DNA of 64,000 bases from Microbacterium sp. TPD7012 (GCF_003075395.1 NZ_QDFV01000002.1:124001-188000); one strand, 5' to 3'. Counted from the first letter of the stretch, positions 32,025 to 40,942 are shown. A program made the numbers and translations. Notes: generated from the sequence alone by a model not told the origin.

Positions 32025-33821
32025 TCAGGCGCGCATCGCGCGGAGCAGCGTCTTCACGAGCCCGAGCGTGCCGCCGCTCGCGCGGAACCGCGTGAGGCCC
32101 TCGCTCACCTCTGCTCCCGTGCGCGCCGAGACGAACCACGGCGGCTTGGGCAGGATGGTCAGGCGTCCGCCGCCGTTGAGCAGCGGCAGGGAACGCGGCA
32201 GTGGCCGGAAGGGCCCGCGGATCACGGAGCGCTCGACCCGGTCGAGGAGCAGCGCGTTGTGCACGACACCGATGCCGCTGCCGACCTCGTCGATCGTGTT
32301 GCCGGGGAAGGCCCCCCACGTGAGCGTCGGGGTGATGAACCCGAAGGCGGTCCAGCCGTTGATCGCGATCGATCCGTAGCGCAGCGCGGTGATCGCCCGC
32401 TCGAAGCCGGCGCCGAGCGATCTCTCGGTGACCGGATCGATCAGCAGGTTGGCGCCCAGGGTGCCCTGCAGCTTCTCGTTCGCGTGGGCCACGGCCGCAT
32501 CGAGGAACGCCTGACCCGTGCCCGGCACCGTGACGACGCCGAGGACCGGGGCGAAGTACTCGGTGCTCTGGAGGGCCGCGGGGTCGTCGTCGCCGTCGAT
32601 CTCGACGAGGAGACGGTCGCCGAGCACGAGGGCATCGGGGTACTCCTCCGTCGCGAGGTGCATGCGCGAGGGAGACCCGGGGTACCAGATCGGGCGTTCC
32701 GGCGCATTCGCGTACGCGCGGCGGAGCGCCGCGCGGAAGGCATCCGCCTGATCCCAGTCGGACGAGAGGATGACGACCTGGCCGGCGATGCAGTTGTGGC
32801 CGGCGTTCTGCAGACGCATGGTCGCGACGTGCTCCGCGTGATAGGTGATGTCGGCATCCGTCCACGCGCCGGGCACGATGATGATCGGAGAGACGCCGCC
32901 GAGCTCCGCCGTGATCGGCTTCTTCAGCTGCGGACGGTTCTCGCGCCGCCGTCGTGCGGCCGCCGCGGCCCCGGCGCCCTTCGACGGACCCCAGACGATC
33001 GCGTCGAAGGTGGCCGCCGAGCCGGTGATGTGCACGTGCGCGAGGTCGCGATGACCGGTGAGGTAGGCGCCGACCTCCGGCCCGCCGCGGACGATGCGCA
33101 GGAATCCCGGCTCGATGAGCGGGGCGAAGGCGCGCTTGTACACGGGCACCAGCGCATCCTGCGTGGGGTTCACCTTGAGAAGGGCGGTGCGGTTGTGCGC
33201 GAGCAGCTCGTACATCACGTCGAGCACCGGGATCGAGGTGATGTTCCCCGCGCCGAGCACGAGTCCGACGCCCCCGGATTCGGCCGGCGTGCGCTGAGCC
33301 AGGCCGGCGGCGGCGCGTGCGGCGTTCGGCGTGACGCCCGGTTCCAGCCAGACCTCGCCGGTGTAGCCGGAGAGCAGGAATCGATCGATGCCGGTCAACG
33401 GGAAGGAGTGCACGCGTGTGCGGCCTCCCGGTGCTCGGGTGACGCGCACGCCGTCGAGCGGGTTCGTGCCGGCGGCCAGACGCGAGAGCGTCTCGATGTA
33501 CGCGTCGAGGGCGCCCAGCACGCTGTAGGGACCGCTGAGCCACTCCTCGCCACGGAGCGGATGCCGGCCGTCGAGCCCCTTGGACGCGGCGGCCGTGTTC
33601 GCCCAGTCCTCCGCGGCGGCGGCGACACTCGTGCGCACCGCGCGCAGCAGCGTCACCCGCTGCGCGACCGTGAGGGCCGACCAGGTGCGGGCGCCGTCGT
33701 GCAGATCCGCGATCGCCGCGTCGAGCCGCTCCCGCACGCCTTCGCCGAGTGCGGGCGTCACGGTCTTCGGTGCGCGTTTCGCGGGAGTGGACGGGGTGGC
33801 CGGCGTGGTCGCAGAGGTCAT
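32025..33821 (-). CDS. Aldehyde dehydrogenase superfamily protein
   Basis: A 598-residue product, longer than the usual 480-500. It has GLVLGAGNITSIP near 190, the conserved ELGG segment in PITAELGGVSPIIIVPG (general-base Glu) and the catalytic Cys in LQNAGHNCIAGQVV; the C-terminal region contains FGFITPTLTWGAFPGNT. The enlarged N- and C-terminal parts and altered cofactor regions place it in a poorly characterised actinobacterial subgroup. It probably oxidises an aldehyde to an acid or acyl product with NAD(P); the substrate cannot be told. It is convergent with pip. Confidence 0.85.
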   Translation of the reverse strand: MTSATTPATPSTPAKRAPKTVTPALGEGVRERLDAAIADLHDGARTWSALTVAQRVTLLRAVRTSVAAAAEDWANTAAASKGLDGRHPLRGEEWLSGPYSVLGALDAYIETLSRLAAGTNPLDGVRVTRAPGGRTRVHSFPLTGIDRFLLSGYTGEVWLEPGVTPNAARAAAGLAQRTPAESGGVGLVLGAGNITSIPVLDVMYELLAHNRTALLKVNPTQDALVPVYKRAFAPLIEPGFLRIVRGGPEVGAYLTGHRDLAHVHITGSAATFDAIVWGPSKGAGAAAAARRRRENRPQLKKPITAELGGVSPIIIVPGAWTDADITYHAEHVATMRLQNAGHNCIAGQVVILSSDWDQADAFRAALRRAYANAPERPIWYPGSPSRMHLATEEYPDALVLGDRLLVEIDGDDDPAALQSTEYFAPVLGVVTVPGTGQAFLDAAVAHANEKLQGTLGANLLIDPVTERSLGAGFERAITALRYGSIAINGWTAFGFITPTLTWGAFPGNTIDEVGSGIGVVHNALLLDRVERSVIRGPFRPLPRSLPLLNGGGRLTILPKPPWFVSARTGAEVSEGLTRFRASGGTLGLVKTLLRAMRA

Positions 33822-33851
33822 CGGCGTCTCCTTCTCGGACGGGATCCCAGC

Positions 33852-35252
33852 TTATGCGCCGGGTTCGGCGGCGACGTCGATGTCGTGACGCCGCAGGCGG
33901 TAGTGGCGCAGTGCCAGGAGGCTTGCAGCCATGAGCACGGCGGGGAGGATGCTGAAGCTCAGCACGATCCCGGTGATCGCGGCGTCCGGCTGCTCGACGA
34001 CCGCGCCGGCGACCGTCGAGATGTAGCCCGTCGCGGCCAGGGTCAGAGACACGGCCGTCGCGCCGAGGGCGAAGCCGACCGTCTCGCCGGCCGTCCAGAT
34101 GCCCGTGAACGTGCCAGCCTGACCGGGACCGCTCGTGCGCTCGTCGTGCGAGATGACGTCGGGCAGCATGGCCATGGGCAGCGACTGCAGCCCGGCGTAG
34201 GCGATGCCGGCGACCGCGACGGAGCCGTAGATCCACGCACCGGGTGCCCAGACCGCGGCGGTGACGGTGAGCGCGGCCACGGTGAAGAGCGCGCTCGCGA
34301 TCGCGAATGCCCGCTCCTTGCCGATCCGACGTGCGATCGCGGTCCACGCGGGGGTGGCGAGGAGCGCAGGAGCGACGAGTGCGACGAAGACGAACGTCAC
34401 GGCATCCTCGGAGCGCAGCACCCAGGTCGCGACGTACTGGGCTCCGGCGAGCATCGTGCCGGTCGCGAGGGCCTGCAGCAGGAACGTGCCGAGCAGTGCG
34501 CGGAACGGCTGGCTGCGCCGCAGCGCCCGGAAGCCGGAGAGATACTGATCGCGCCAGGGGGAGGCCGGCACCGGACTCCCTGAGACTCCGTCCTGGGGTC
34601 CTGAGCGTGTCGACGGGCCGGCTGTCCGTGCGGCGATGAGCATGCCGACGCCGATCACGAGTCCCGCGGCGATGCCCATCACGAGGTAGCCGAGGACCGG
34701 GTCGGAGCCGGCGTTGCGCAGGGCGGGGCCGCCCGCGCCGAACAGCAGGATCGCGGCGGTGAGCACGACCACGCGCCAGCCGAGCAGCCGGGTGCGCTCG
34801 TCGTAGCCGTCGGTGAGCTCGGCGGGCAGCGCGACGTACGGCACCTGGAACAGGCTGAAGGAGGTCGCCGTGGCGAGGAAGGCGAGAAGAACGCACACGG
34901 CGCCGGCGGCCGGACCCCACGACGGGGGAACCGCGAACGTGAGGGCGAAGAAGAGAGGGAGCGTGAGGGCGCCCGTGACCATGAACCCTCGTCGCGATCC
35001 CGTCCGCGCGAGTTGGCGGTCCGAGGCCGCGCCGATCAGCGGGTCGATGATGACGTCCCAGATCTTCGCCGCGGTGACGATGAGTCCGGCCGCCAGCGCG
35101 GCGACGCCGAGGTTGTCGGTCAGGAAGTACGTCAGCACCAGGCCGGGCAGGGTGGCGTAGCCGCCGGTCCCGAGGGAGCCGATCGCGTACAGCACGACGG
35201 TTCGCGGGGACAGGCGGACGGATGCTCGTTCGGATCGAGCCTCGGTGCTCAT
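33852..35252 (-). CDS. MFS transporter of the GPH (glycoside-pentoside-hexuronide) type
   Basis: A 466-residue protein with about 12 hydrophobic helices. The N-terminal half carries the GPH signature region KIWDVIIDPLIGAASDR, with TGSRRGFM in the first cytoplasmic loop. GPH carriers import sugars or sugar acids with a cation. No sugar-catabolic gene is adjacent, so the substrate is unknown. It is in the same direction as the downstream ALDH gene. Confidence 0.88.
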   Translation of the reverse strand: MSTEARSERASVRLSPRTVVLYAIGSLGTGGYATLPGLVLTYFLTDNLGVAALAAGLIVTAAKIWDVIIDPLIGAASDRQLARTGSRRGFMVTGALTLPLFFALTFAVPPSWGPAAGAVCVLLAFLATATSFSLFQVPYVALPAELTDGYDERTRLLGWRVVVLTAAILLFGAGGPALRNAGSDPVLGYLVMGIAAGLVIGVGMLIAARTAGPSTRSGPQDGVSGSPVPASPWRDQYLSGFRALRRSQPFRALLGTFLLQALATGTMLAGAQYVATWVLRSEDAVTFVFVALVAPALLATPAWTAIARRIGKERAFAIASALFTVAALTVTAAVWAPGAWIYGSVAVAGIAYAGLQSLPMAMLPDVISHDERTSGPGQAGTFTGIWTAGETVGFALGATAVSLTLAATGYISTVAGAVVEQPDAAITGIVLSFSILPAVLMAASLLALRHYRLRRHDIDVAAEPGA

Positions 35253-35280
35253 CGCGCCAGTGTATCGGCGCGGCGACGGG

Positions 35281-35544
35281 TCAGATCAGTGCGAGTTCGC
35301 GCAGCTTCGACTCGACGTCGGCGTTCGACGGCTCGACGTGGTGCGAGGAGTCGGGGTACAGCACCACGGGGATGTTCATGCGCCCGGAGATCTCCTTGGC
35401 GACGTCTGCCGCCGAGGGGTCGGCCTCGAGGTCGACGTAGGTGTAGGCGACGCCCAGCTCATCGAGCTGCTTCTTGGTGCGGCGGCAGTCGCTGCACCAC
35501 TCGGCGCCGAACATCGTGAGGGTGTCAGAAGCGGGAGAGGTCAT
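35281..35544 (-). CDS. Mycoredoxin/glutaredoxin-like thioredoxin-fold protein
   Basis: An 87-residue protein, ATG at 35544. The active site is CSDC within FGAEWCSDCRRTK near the N-terminus. A DLEADPSAA loop and the cis-Pro strand NIPVVLYPD follow. This matches actinobacterial mycoredoxin-1-like proteins, which reduce mycothiol mixed disulfides. It is cytoplasmic. Confidence 0.88.
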   Translation of the reverse strand: MTSPASDTLTMFGAEWCSDCRRTKKQLDELGVAYTYVDLEADPSAADVAKEISGRMNIPVVLYPDSSHHVEPSNADVESKLRELALI

Positions 35545-35595
35545 GCATCCAGCCTACGGCCGCCTGGCTGGGTGGGCTCCGGGTGTGACGCGCGC

Positions 35596-36573
35596 TCATC
35601 GTCCGGTGTCCGCCTCGTCCGGCAGGTGCTCCGCCGGCACGATCACGACGTCCTGCACCTTCCAGTCGAGCGCGGCGACGCCCTCGGCGGTCCGGGTCAG
35701 GTCGTGCACCGTGACCTTGCGTCGGCGCGGCACGACGAACGCCTCGATGTGGAAGACCTGCCCCTGGTCGCGCATCCGCACCGCGGCATCCGACACCCAG
35801 GGGCGGTCGCGCAGATACGCGACGATGTCGGCGGCGAGGGGATGGGCCTCCTTGCTGTCATAGGTTCGGGCCCGCTGATCCATGAGGTCGACGATTGCGG
35901 CCCGGGTGTTGCGGAAGCCGTCCCAGATGATGCCGAGCGAGATGAACACGGCGGCCGCGCCGTCGAGCCACCACACGCCGGCACCCACGCCGAGCACGCC
36001 GACGATCGAGGCGACCGTGGTCTGCCAGTCGGCCTTCGCCATGTCGGCGTCGGCATACAGCAGCTTGTTGTGGAGCACGGGGGCGAGCTTGGCCTTCGCC
36101 GGACCGTAGAAGAAGACCGGTCCGATGATGACCACCGCCATCACGGCCACCATCAGCCAGCCGAGCCAGATCGTGTGGCCCCACAGCACGACGGTCCCGA
36201 TCGTCGGATGCTCGCCGGCGACGAGTCCGACGGCCGACTCGACCGCGAGGTTGAGTCCGACCGCGAGCAGGGCGACGCCGGCCACGAGATGGCCGACCCC
36301 CATGGCCCGATGCAGCCCGTACGGGTGCGTGAGCGTCGGGCGGCGCCGGACGAAGATCAGGGCCGTGAGGAACGCGATCTGCGGGATGAGGGAGAGCATG
36401 TCCTCGATCCATGCCGTCCGCATGGCCTGGGAGTTGCCCACCACGAGCGCGATCACGGCGATCGTGATGGAGGTGTAGACGATCGTGAAGACCTCCCACT
36501 TCACCGCCCGGCGGATCGCCCGCTGCTGCTCGGGAGGGAGCGTGATCCGGCCGAACTGGCCGGTCTCGCTCAT
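35596..36573 (-). CDS. Cation diffusion facilitator-like transporter
   Basis: ATG at 36573 (MSETGQFGRITLPP) gives 325 residues; longer frames upstream belong to the coupled gene. Six membrane helices are visible, with a CDF-like metal site pattern DADMAKADWQTTVASIVGVL in helix 5 and WLDGAAAVFISLGIIWDG in helix 6. A cytoplasmic C-terminal domain follows (WVSDAAVRMRDQGQVFHIE and on). The first Asp pair differs from classical zinc CDFs, so the metal is uncertain. The start overlaps the lipoprotein stop (ATGA), so the two are translationally coupled. Confidence 0.85.
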   Translation of the reverse strand: MSETGQFGRITLPPEQQRAIRRAVKWEVFTIVYTSITIAVIALVVGNSQAMRTAWIEDMLSLIPQIAFLTALIFVRRRPTLTHPYGLHRAMGVGHLVAGVALLAVGLNLAVESAVGLVAGEHPTIGTVVLWGHTIWLGWLMVAVMAVVIIGPVFFYGPAKAKLAPVLHNKLLYADADMAKADWQTTVASIVGVLGVGAGVWWLDGAAAVFISLGIIWDGFRNTRAAIVDLMDQRARTYDSKEAHPLAADIVAYLRDRPWVSDAAVRMRDQGQVFHIEAFVVPRRRKVTVHDLTRTAEGVAALDWKVQDVVIVPAEHLPDEADTGR

Positions 36574-37064
36574 GAGCCGACCTCCGCGTCGAGGAAGGTC
36601 TCGAGCGAGGAGAGGAACGCGTTCTCGCCGAGCGGCACCAGCATGACGATCTCGCGCCCGTCTGCTCCCTCGATCCCGGTGTATCCCCGGCTGACTCCGG
36701 CGCGTTCGAGCCACGGGGTCTTCGCGGTGATGCCACCCGCGACGAGATCGAGCTCCCCGTCCTCGAGCATCGTCACGAGGCTCTCCTCGGAGGCGACGGT
36801 CCAGTCGGGTTCGGCATCGATGCTCTGCGCGTAGTCGTCGACGAGCTCGACGATGCTGCCCGACGGCACGCCGTCGCGGACTTCCACGAGAGTGCCGTCC
36901 GGTGATGTCCCTACCCGCAGCTCGCCGCCCGTCACGGCATCCAGTGTGCCGTTCGGGTCGGCGGGGACCGAGAGTCCGCATCCGGTGAGAGCGCCGGACA
37001 GGGCGAGAACCGCGACGATGCCCGCCGAGCGGGGGCGACGCCGGAAGCGCGACGATGTGTTCAC
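36570..37064 (-). CDS. Short solute-binding-like lipoprotein coupled to the CDF transporter
   Basis: 164 residues from GTG at 37064. The signal has a lipobox, SGALTGC, with Cys29 likely lipidated. The mature domain resembles family-3 solute-binding proteins (ELRVGTSPDGTLVEVRDG, then LEDGELDLVAGGIT and VSRGYTGI) but is only about 135 residues, roughly 60% of the normal size. One lobe is reduced. It may present a metal or ligand to the CDF protein (inferred). Confidence 0.75.
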   Translation of the reverse strand: MNTSSRFRRRPRSAGIVAVLALSGALTGCGLSVPADPNGTLDAVTGGELRVGTSPDGTLVEVRDGVPSGSIVELVDDYAQSIDAEPDWTVASEESLVTMLEDGELDLVAGGITAKTPWLERAGVSRGYTGIEGADGREIVMLVPLGENAFLSSLETFLDAEVGS

Positions 37065-37153
37065 CCGCTCAGCGTGCTCTCCGCTCCTGCCGCGGACAAG
37101 TGCGTTGACGGGCGAGGAGCGGACGGAGTAGGCGGAAGTCCTCGCACCGCTTC

Positions 37154-37183
37154 TTGCCAGGTAAGGCTATCCTTACCTATACT
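37154..37183 (+). promoter_or_regulatory. Iron-box (IdeR/DtxR-type) promoter of the SIP gene
   Basis: A perfect 8-bp-arm inverted repeat AGGTAAGG-CTAT-CCTTACCT (37159-37178) lies between TTGCCA (37154-37159, -35) and TATACT (37178-37183, -10). The left 15 bases match the IdeR/DtxR half-site consensus AGGTTAGGCTAACCT at 13 positions. Repression by iron-loaded IdeR is expected. The -10 lies only 6 bases before ATG 37190, so the mRNA is probably leaderless. Confidence 0.85.
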
Positions 37184-37189
37184 TCTGGC

Positions 37190-37582
37190 ATGAGCAGCGC
37201 GTGCGAGCACCTGGACGATCCCGACTGGGAGAACATCGACGGAGCCGTGCTCATCGCCGGCGATGCGGCGGATGCCGCTGTCATCTCCCGCGTCGCCGCC
37301 CGGCTGCCATGGGATGCGCAGGGCGTCATCATCCTGGAGGCCGCGGCCCGCATCCAGTTCCGCCATATCGACGTGCCGGAGGGCGTGTCGGTGCGATGGC
37401 TCGTGCGCGGCGACGGAATCCGGGCGCACACCAAGGGCGAGCGGCTCGCGAGCGCGGTGCACGCCTGGTGCGTCGAGTGGACCTGCACGGAGCCGCCGGC
37501 GCAGTGGACCGTCTGGCTCGGCCCGCACACGCCGCCGCACGTCGCCCGGATGGCGCGGAGCCTGCTGGGCGTCGCGAACTGA
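37190..37582 (+). CDS. Siderophore-interacting-protein (SIP) C-terminal-domain protein
   Basis: ATG 37190 (MSSACEHLDDPDWENIDG), 130 residues. It corresponds to the NAD(P)H-binding half of SIP family ferric-siderophore reductases: GAVLIAGDAADAAVISRVAARL, then IEL-type strand VIILEAAARIQF and VRWLVRGDGIRAH. The FAD-binding front half is missing, so it is a stand-alone SIP domain as found in some actinobacteria. The iron box supports a role in iron acquisition, releasing iron from siderophores with a partner reductase (inferred). Confidence 0.82.
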   Translation: MSSACEHLDDPDWENIDGAVLIAGDAADAAVISRVAARLPWDAQGVIILEAAARIQFRHIDVPEGVSVRWLVRGDGIRAHTKGERLASAVHAWCVEWTCTEPPAQWTVWLGPHTPPHVARMARSLLGVAN

Positions 37583-37583
37583 G

Positions 37584-38039
37584 TCAGCGCGAGATCGCCG
37601 CCGTCGGGGTGTTCGCGCCCGCCGTGATCGCGTCGAGCGCTCGCCGCAGCGACGAGCTCGAGGTGTGAGCGGTGTACGGGAAGTACACGACCTCCACGCC
37701 GACCTCCGCGAACTCCCGCTCGAGGCGCAGGCCCTTCTCGGTGCCGCGCCAGTCGTCGCCCTTGAAGAAGTGCGTGAACTGCACGTCTCGCCAGGAGTCC
37801 ATCTTCGACGGCGTGGTCTCGACGTAGACATCGTCGACGAACGAGATGTGCTTGACGATCTCCGCACGCTCCGCCGTCGGGATGACGGGCTCGATGCCCT
37901 TCACCTGGCGCAGCATCTCGTCGCTCACGACGCCGGCGATCAGGATGTCGCACTGCTGCTTGGCGTGACGAAGAAGGTTGAGATGCCCGACGTGAAACAG
38001 GTCGAAAGCACCAACGGCGTAGCCGATACGCGTCCCCAT
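37584..38039 (-). CDS. Glycerol-3-phosphate cytidylyltransferase-like nucleotidyltransferase
   Basis: 151 residues from ATG at 38039. The nucleotide-binding motif FDLFHVGHLNLLRHAK (HxGH) and the TSSSSLRR block at the C-terminus match the TagD/cytidylyltransferase family; KGDDWRGTEKG and YFPYTAHTSSS line the active site. It would make a CDP-activated alcohol such as CDP-glycerol. A CDP-alcohol phosphatidyltransferase lies in the same polymer cluster (46333). It is divergent from the GT2-GtrA gene with the TTCCCCAG-type repeats between. Confidence 0.88.
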   Translation of the reverse strand: MGTRIGYAVGAFDLFHVGHLNLLRHAKQQCDILIAGVVSDEMLRQVKGIEPVIPTAERAEIVKHISFVDDVYVETTPSKMDSWRDVQFTHFFKGDDWRGTEKGLRLEREFAEVGVEVVYFPYTAHTSSSSLRRALDAITAGANTPTAAISR

Positions 38040-38044
38040 GATCT

Positions 38045-38080
38045 CCCCAGATCAGTAATTCCCCAGTAAGCGGATCCCCA
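38045..38080. promoter_or_regulatory. CCCCAG-word cluster between cytidylyltransferase and GT2-GtrA genes
   Basis: CCCCAG occurs at 38045-38050 and 38061-38066 (as TTCCCCAG) and CCCCA at 38076-38080, 15-16 bases apart. The same word is found before the flippase, the surface-anchored protein and the initiating sugar transferase. Confidence 0.5.
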
Positions 38081-38157
38081 CCCGCTTGACGACTCCCACA
38101 GCCGCCGTGCCGAGTCTAGCAGAACCGGTTTCCCGACCCATAGGAACCCGTGAAACG

Positions 38158-39372
38158 ATGGAGCCCGCAGATCAGGTGGAGATGGGGGAGCACGTGGGGG
38201 CAGCCGTCACGGTCATCGTGCCGACGTTCAACGAACGCGACAACGTCGCGGAGCTCGTCGCGCGCACCGCCGCCGCGCTCGCCGGGCGCGACGCCGAGAT
38301 CCTGTTCGTCGACGACAGCACCGACGACACGGCGGTGGAGGTCGCCAGGGTCGCCGCGGATGCACCGATCCCCGTGCGGGTGATCCGGCGAGACGAGAAC
38401 AGCGGTGGTCTCGGTGGCGCCGTCGTCGTGGGACTCGTGTCCGCGGCATCCGACATCTGCATCGTGATGGACGGAGATCTGCAGCATCCGCCGGAGCTGC
38501 TGCCCGTGCTCCTCGACCGGTTCGCGCAGGGCGACGCCGACGTCGTCGCCGCGTCCCGCTACATCGGCGGCGGAGACACCAGCGGACTCGGCACGGCCGT
38601 CCGGTTCGGCGTCTCGCGCACCGCGACCTGGCTGACGCGGGCGATGTTCCCGATCCGTCTGGCACGCAGCACCGACCCGATGACGGGCTTCTTCCTGGTC
38701 GACCGCAGCCGGCTCGACCTCGCATCGCTCCGGCCGCAGGGATTCAAGATCCTGCTGGAGATCCTCGCGCGCACCGACCTGCGGATCGCCGAGATGCCCA
38801 TGGAGTTCGCCGAGAGGCGCCACGGCAGCTCCAAGGCCAGCCTGCGCCAGGGGGCGACGTTCCTCGCGCATCTCGCGCGGCTGCGCTTCGGCAAGATGTC
38901 GCTGTTCGCCCTGATCGGCGCGATCGGGGCGGTGGCGAACCTCGCGATCATGTGGGGGCTGACCGCGGCGGGCGTGCCCTACATCTGGGCCGCGATCATC
39001 GGAGCCGAGGTCACGATCATCGGCAACTTCCTGCTGCAGGAACGATTCGTGTTCGCCGACATGCGCACGGACGCCCGTGCCCTCGGCATCCGCTTCGCCA
39101 GCTCGTTCGCCTTCAACAACGTCGAGGCCGCGCTGCGGATCCCCGTGATGGCGCTGATGGTGGAGAGCTGGCACATCTCGAGCGTGCTGGCGACGGCGCT
39201 CTCGCTGATCGTCGCCTTCTTCGCGCGGTTCCTCTTCCACTCGCTCGTCGTCTACGCGCCGCAGCGGCGCCGCAAGACCGACGCGGCGGCATCCGAGCCG
39301 AAGCCGGATACCGCCGCGCAGCGCGTGATACGCGCGATCGATGCCGAAGCGATGAGACCGGGCGAGCTCTAG
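38158..39372 (+). CDS. Glycosyltransferase family 2 fused to a GtrA membrane domain
   Basis: ATG 38158 (alternatives: ATG 38182, TTG 38086) gives about 404 residues. The N-terminal GT2 domain is of the dolichol-phosphate-mannose synthase type: VIVPTFNERDNVAELVAR, ILFVDDSTDDTA, VMDGDLQHPPE (DxD-like) and ASRYIGGGD. The C-terminal 130 residues have four hydrophobic helices of the GtrA/PF04138 type (FGKMSLFALIGAIGAVANLA). It likely transfers a sugar to polyprenyl phosphate for outside glycosylation of the polymer. Its TAG stop is shared with the convergent GH16 gene in a CTAG. Confidence 0.92.
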   Translation: MEPADQVEMGEHVGAAVTVIVPTFNERDNVAELVARTAAALAGRDAEILFVDDSTDDTAVEVARVAADAPIPVRVIRRDENSGGLGGAVVVGLVSAASDICIVMDGDLQHPPELLPVLLDRFAQGDADVVAASRYIGGGDTSGLGTAVRFGVSRTATWLTRAMFPIRLARSTDPMTGFFLVDRSRLDLASLRPQGFKILLEILARTDLRIAEMPMEFAERRHGSSKASLRQGATFLAHLARLRFGKMSLFALIGAIGAVANLAIMWGLTAAGVPYIWAAIIGAEVTIIGNFLLQERFVFADMRTDARALGIRFASSFAFNNVEAALRIPVMALMVESWHISSVLATALSLIVAFFARFLFHSLVVYAPQRRRKTDAAASEPKPDTAAQRVIRAIDAEAMRPGEL

Positions 39373-40826
39373 GGAGCGGTCACGCCGAGGTCGGACCAGG
39401 GCGCCATGACCGCGCTCGGTGCTCGCTTGGAGAGGTAGCCGAGGAGGAGCACGCCGTCACCGGCGGGCTTCGCTCCGTCGGCGGTCAGCTGCCAGTCCGG
39501 CTCTTCCGCACCGGCCACCCACGACTTGGCGGAGACCGTGCCGTCCTTCACGCTGATCGCGACCTGGACGTCGTCGCCCGGGGCGTAGGTGCCGCGCTTG
39601 GCGACCGTCACGTCCTCGAGCACCGTGCTCCTGTTGCCGGTGACGCTCGCCAGGGTCAGCCGGATGCTGCCGGATGCCTTGAGGGTGACCGTCGCGCGGT
39701 AGCCGCTGCGACCGTCATCGGACGACGCGACCTGCAGCGAGTGGTACATCACCCCGGTGCCGATGTTCTTCGGCACGGTGAAGGCGACCTGCGCCTCCGA
39801 GCCGTCGGCTGCGCCGGCGTCGTACTCGTGGCGCACCTCCTTGCCCGGCCAGAGCGCGAACGTGCCGGCCTCGACCGGGTTCTCGACGACGGGCGGTTCC
39901 ACGACGGGCGGTTCGACGACGGGCGGCACCACGACGGGCGGTTCGACGACGGGAGGTTCGACGACGGGAGGTTCGACGACGGGCGGTTCCACGACGGGCG
40001 GCTGCTCGCCGGGCTCGGCCATGCGCCAGATCTTCAGGCTCTGCAGGTTGATCGCACCGCCCTGCCAGCCGGTGAGGGGAAGACCGATGCCGCACAGCAG
40101 ATCGAGCGGCGGGCATCCGATCTGCAGAGTCACGCGGGGGTACCAGGTGGCTCCCGGGCGCTCGAAGATGGCGTTCCAGTCGAATCCGGGACGCACGTCC
40201 TCCGGCCCCGCATCGAGCATCACGTGACCGTCGACGCTGATCACGATGCGATTCGGCGTCTTCTCCATCACGTAGGTGTGCACACCGGTCGGGTCGGAAT
40301 TCGGCAGGTTCTCCCACCGGACGGATCCCTGCAGGCTGCGGTGCGTGGAGCCGTACTCGTTGTGGATCGTCGCGGCCGGGCGAGCATCATCGCCGAAGAC
40401 CTCCATGAGGTCGATCTCGCCGTGTGCACTGTCCAGCGGACGCAGCCACATGAGAGCCGGCCACAGACCGGGGCCGAACGGGACGGAGCCGACCACCTCG
40501 ACGCGCGAGTAGTTGGGGATCGTGATGTCGAGCCCCTTCGCGTCACCGGAGGTGTAGGCCGCCGAGGAGCGCTTCTCCTCGGCGCCGACGACCGTCAGGC
40601 CGTCGCTGCCGAACGAGACGTTGCTCGGGAGGTCGTACGACGAGGTGTTCGACGCCTGGCCGGTCTCGAGCGTCCAGCGGCTCGAATCGGACAGGTCGAC
40701 ATCTTCCTGGAATGTCCATCCAGGGAGGTCCTCATCAGCGGCGAGAGCTGGAGCTCCGCTGAGGAGGGAGAAGGTGAGAACTGCGGCGCCGAGCGCAGCA
40801 AAAGACGTTCTTCGAGAGGTTCGCAT
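39369..40826 (-). CDS. Secreted GH16 family glycoside hydrolase
   Basis: 485 residues with a signal peptide (MRTSRRTSFAALGAAVLTFS, cleavage near ALA-AD). The catalytic motif HGEIDLMEVFGD is the full ExDxxE of GH16, so it should be active. A PPVVEPPVV linker follows at about 270-315, then a beta-sandwich of about 150 residues (VRHEYDAGAADGSEAQVAFT and on). Enzymes of the family cut beta-1,3/1,4-glucans or related polymers; within an EPS cluster it may trim or remodel the organism's own polymer (inferred). Its stop overlaps that of the GT2-GtrA gene. Confidence 0.9.
   Translation of the reverse strand: MRTSRRTSFAALGAAVLTFSLLSGAPALAADEDLPGWTFQEDVDLSDSSRWTLETGQASNTSSYDLPSNVSFGSDGLTVVGAEEKRSSAAYTSGDAKGLDITIPNYSRVEVVGSVPFGPGLWPALMWLRPLDSAHGEIDLMEVFGDDARPAATIHNEYGSTHRSLQGSVRWENLPNSDPTGVHTYVMEKTPNRIVISVDGHVMLDAGPEDVRPGFDWNAIFERPGATWYPRVTLQIGCPPLDLLCGIGLPLTGWQGGAINLQSLKIWRMAEPGEQPPVVEPPVVEPPVVEPPVVEPPVVVPPVVEPPVVEPPVVENPVEAGTFALWPGKEVRHEYDAGAADGSEAQVAFTVPKNIGTGVMYHSLQVASSDDGRSGYRATVTLKASGSIRLTLASVTGNRSTVLEDVTVAKRGTYAPGDDVQVAISVKDGTVSAKSWVAGAEEPDWQLTADGAKPAGDGVLLLGYLSKRAPSAVMAPWSDLGVTAP
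39883..40011. repeat. 15-bp tandem repeats coding PPVVE in the GH16 linker
   Basis: Eight to nine tandem copies of a unit close to ACGACGGGCGGTTCG encode Pro-Pro-Val-Val-Glu repeats on the minus strand. Copy number could vary by slippage and alter linker length. Confidence 0.85.
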
Positions 40827-40942
40827 GATTCGGGAGACTCATTCCGTCGGACCCCCTCCGCGGAAAATAACGCTTTCATCACAGCACGTTCGAGTACCGA
40901 GGTCAAATCGCATGACACGATCGGGCGTTCGCCCGACCGGCG

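Noticed and set aside
34000..35000. Long minus-strand ORF of more than 1000 codons spanning the ALDH and MFS genes
   Set aside because: Out-of-frame reading through both genes; no domain evidence.
39883..40011. Possible CRISPR-like array
   Set aside because: Units are 15 bp with no spacers and encode PPVVE; it is a coding tandem repeat.
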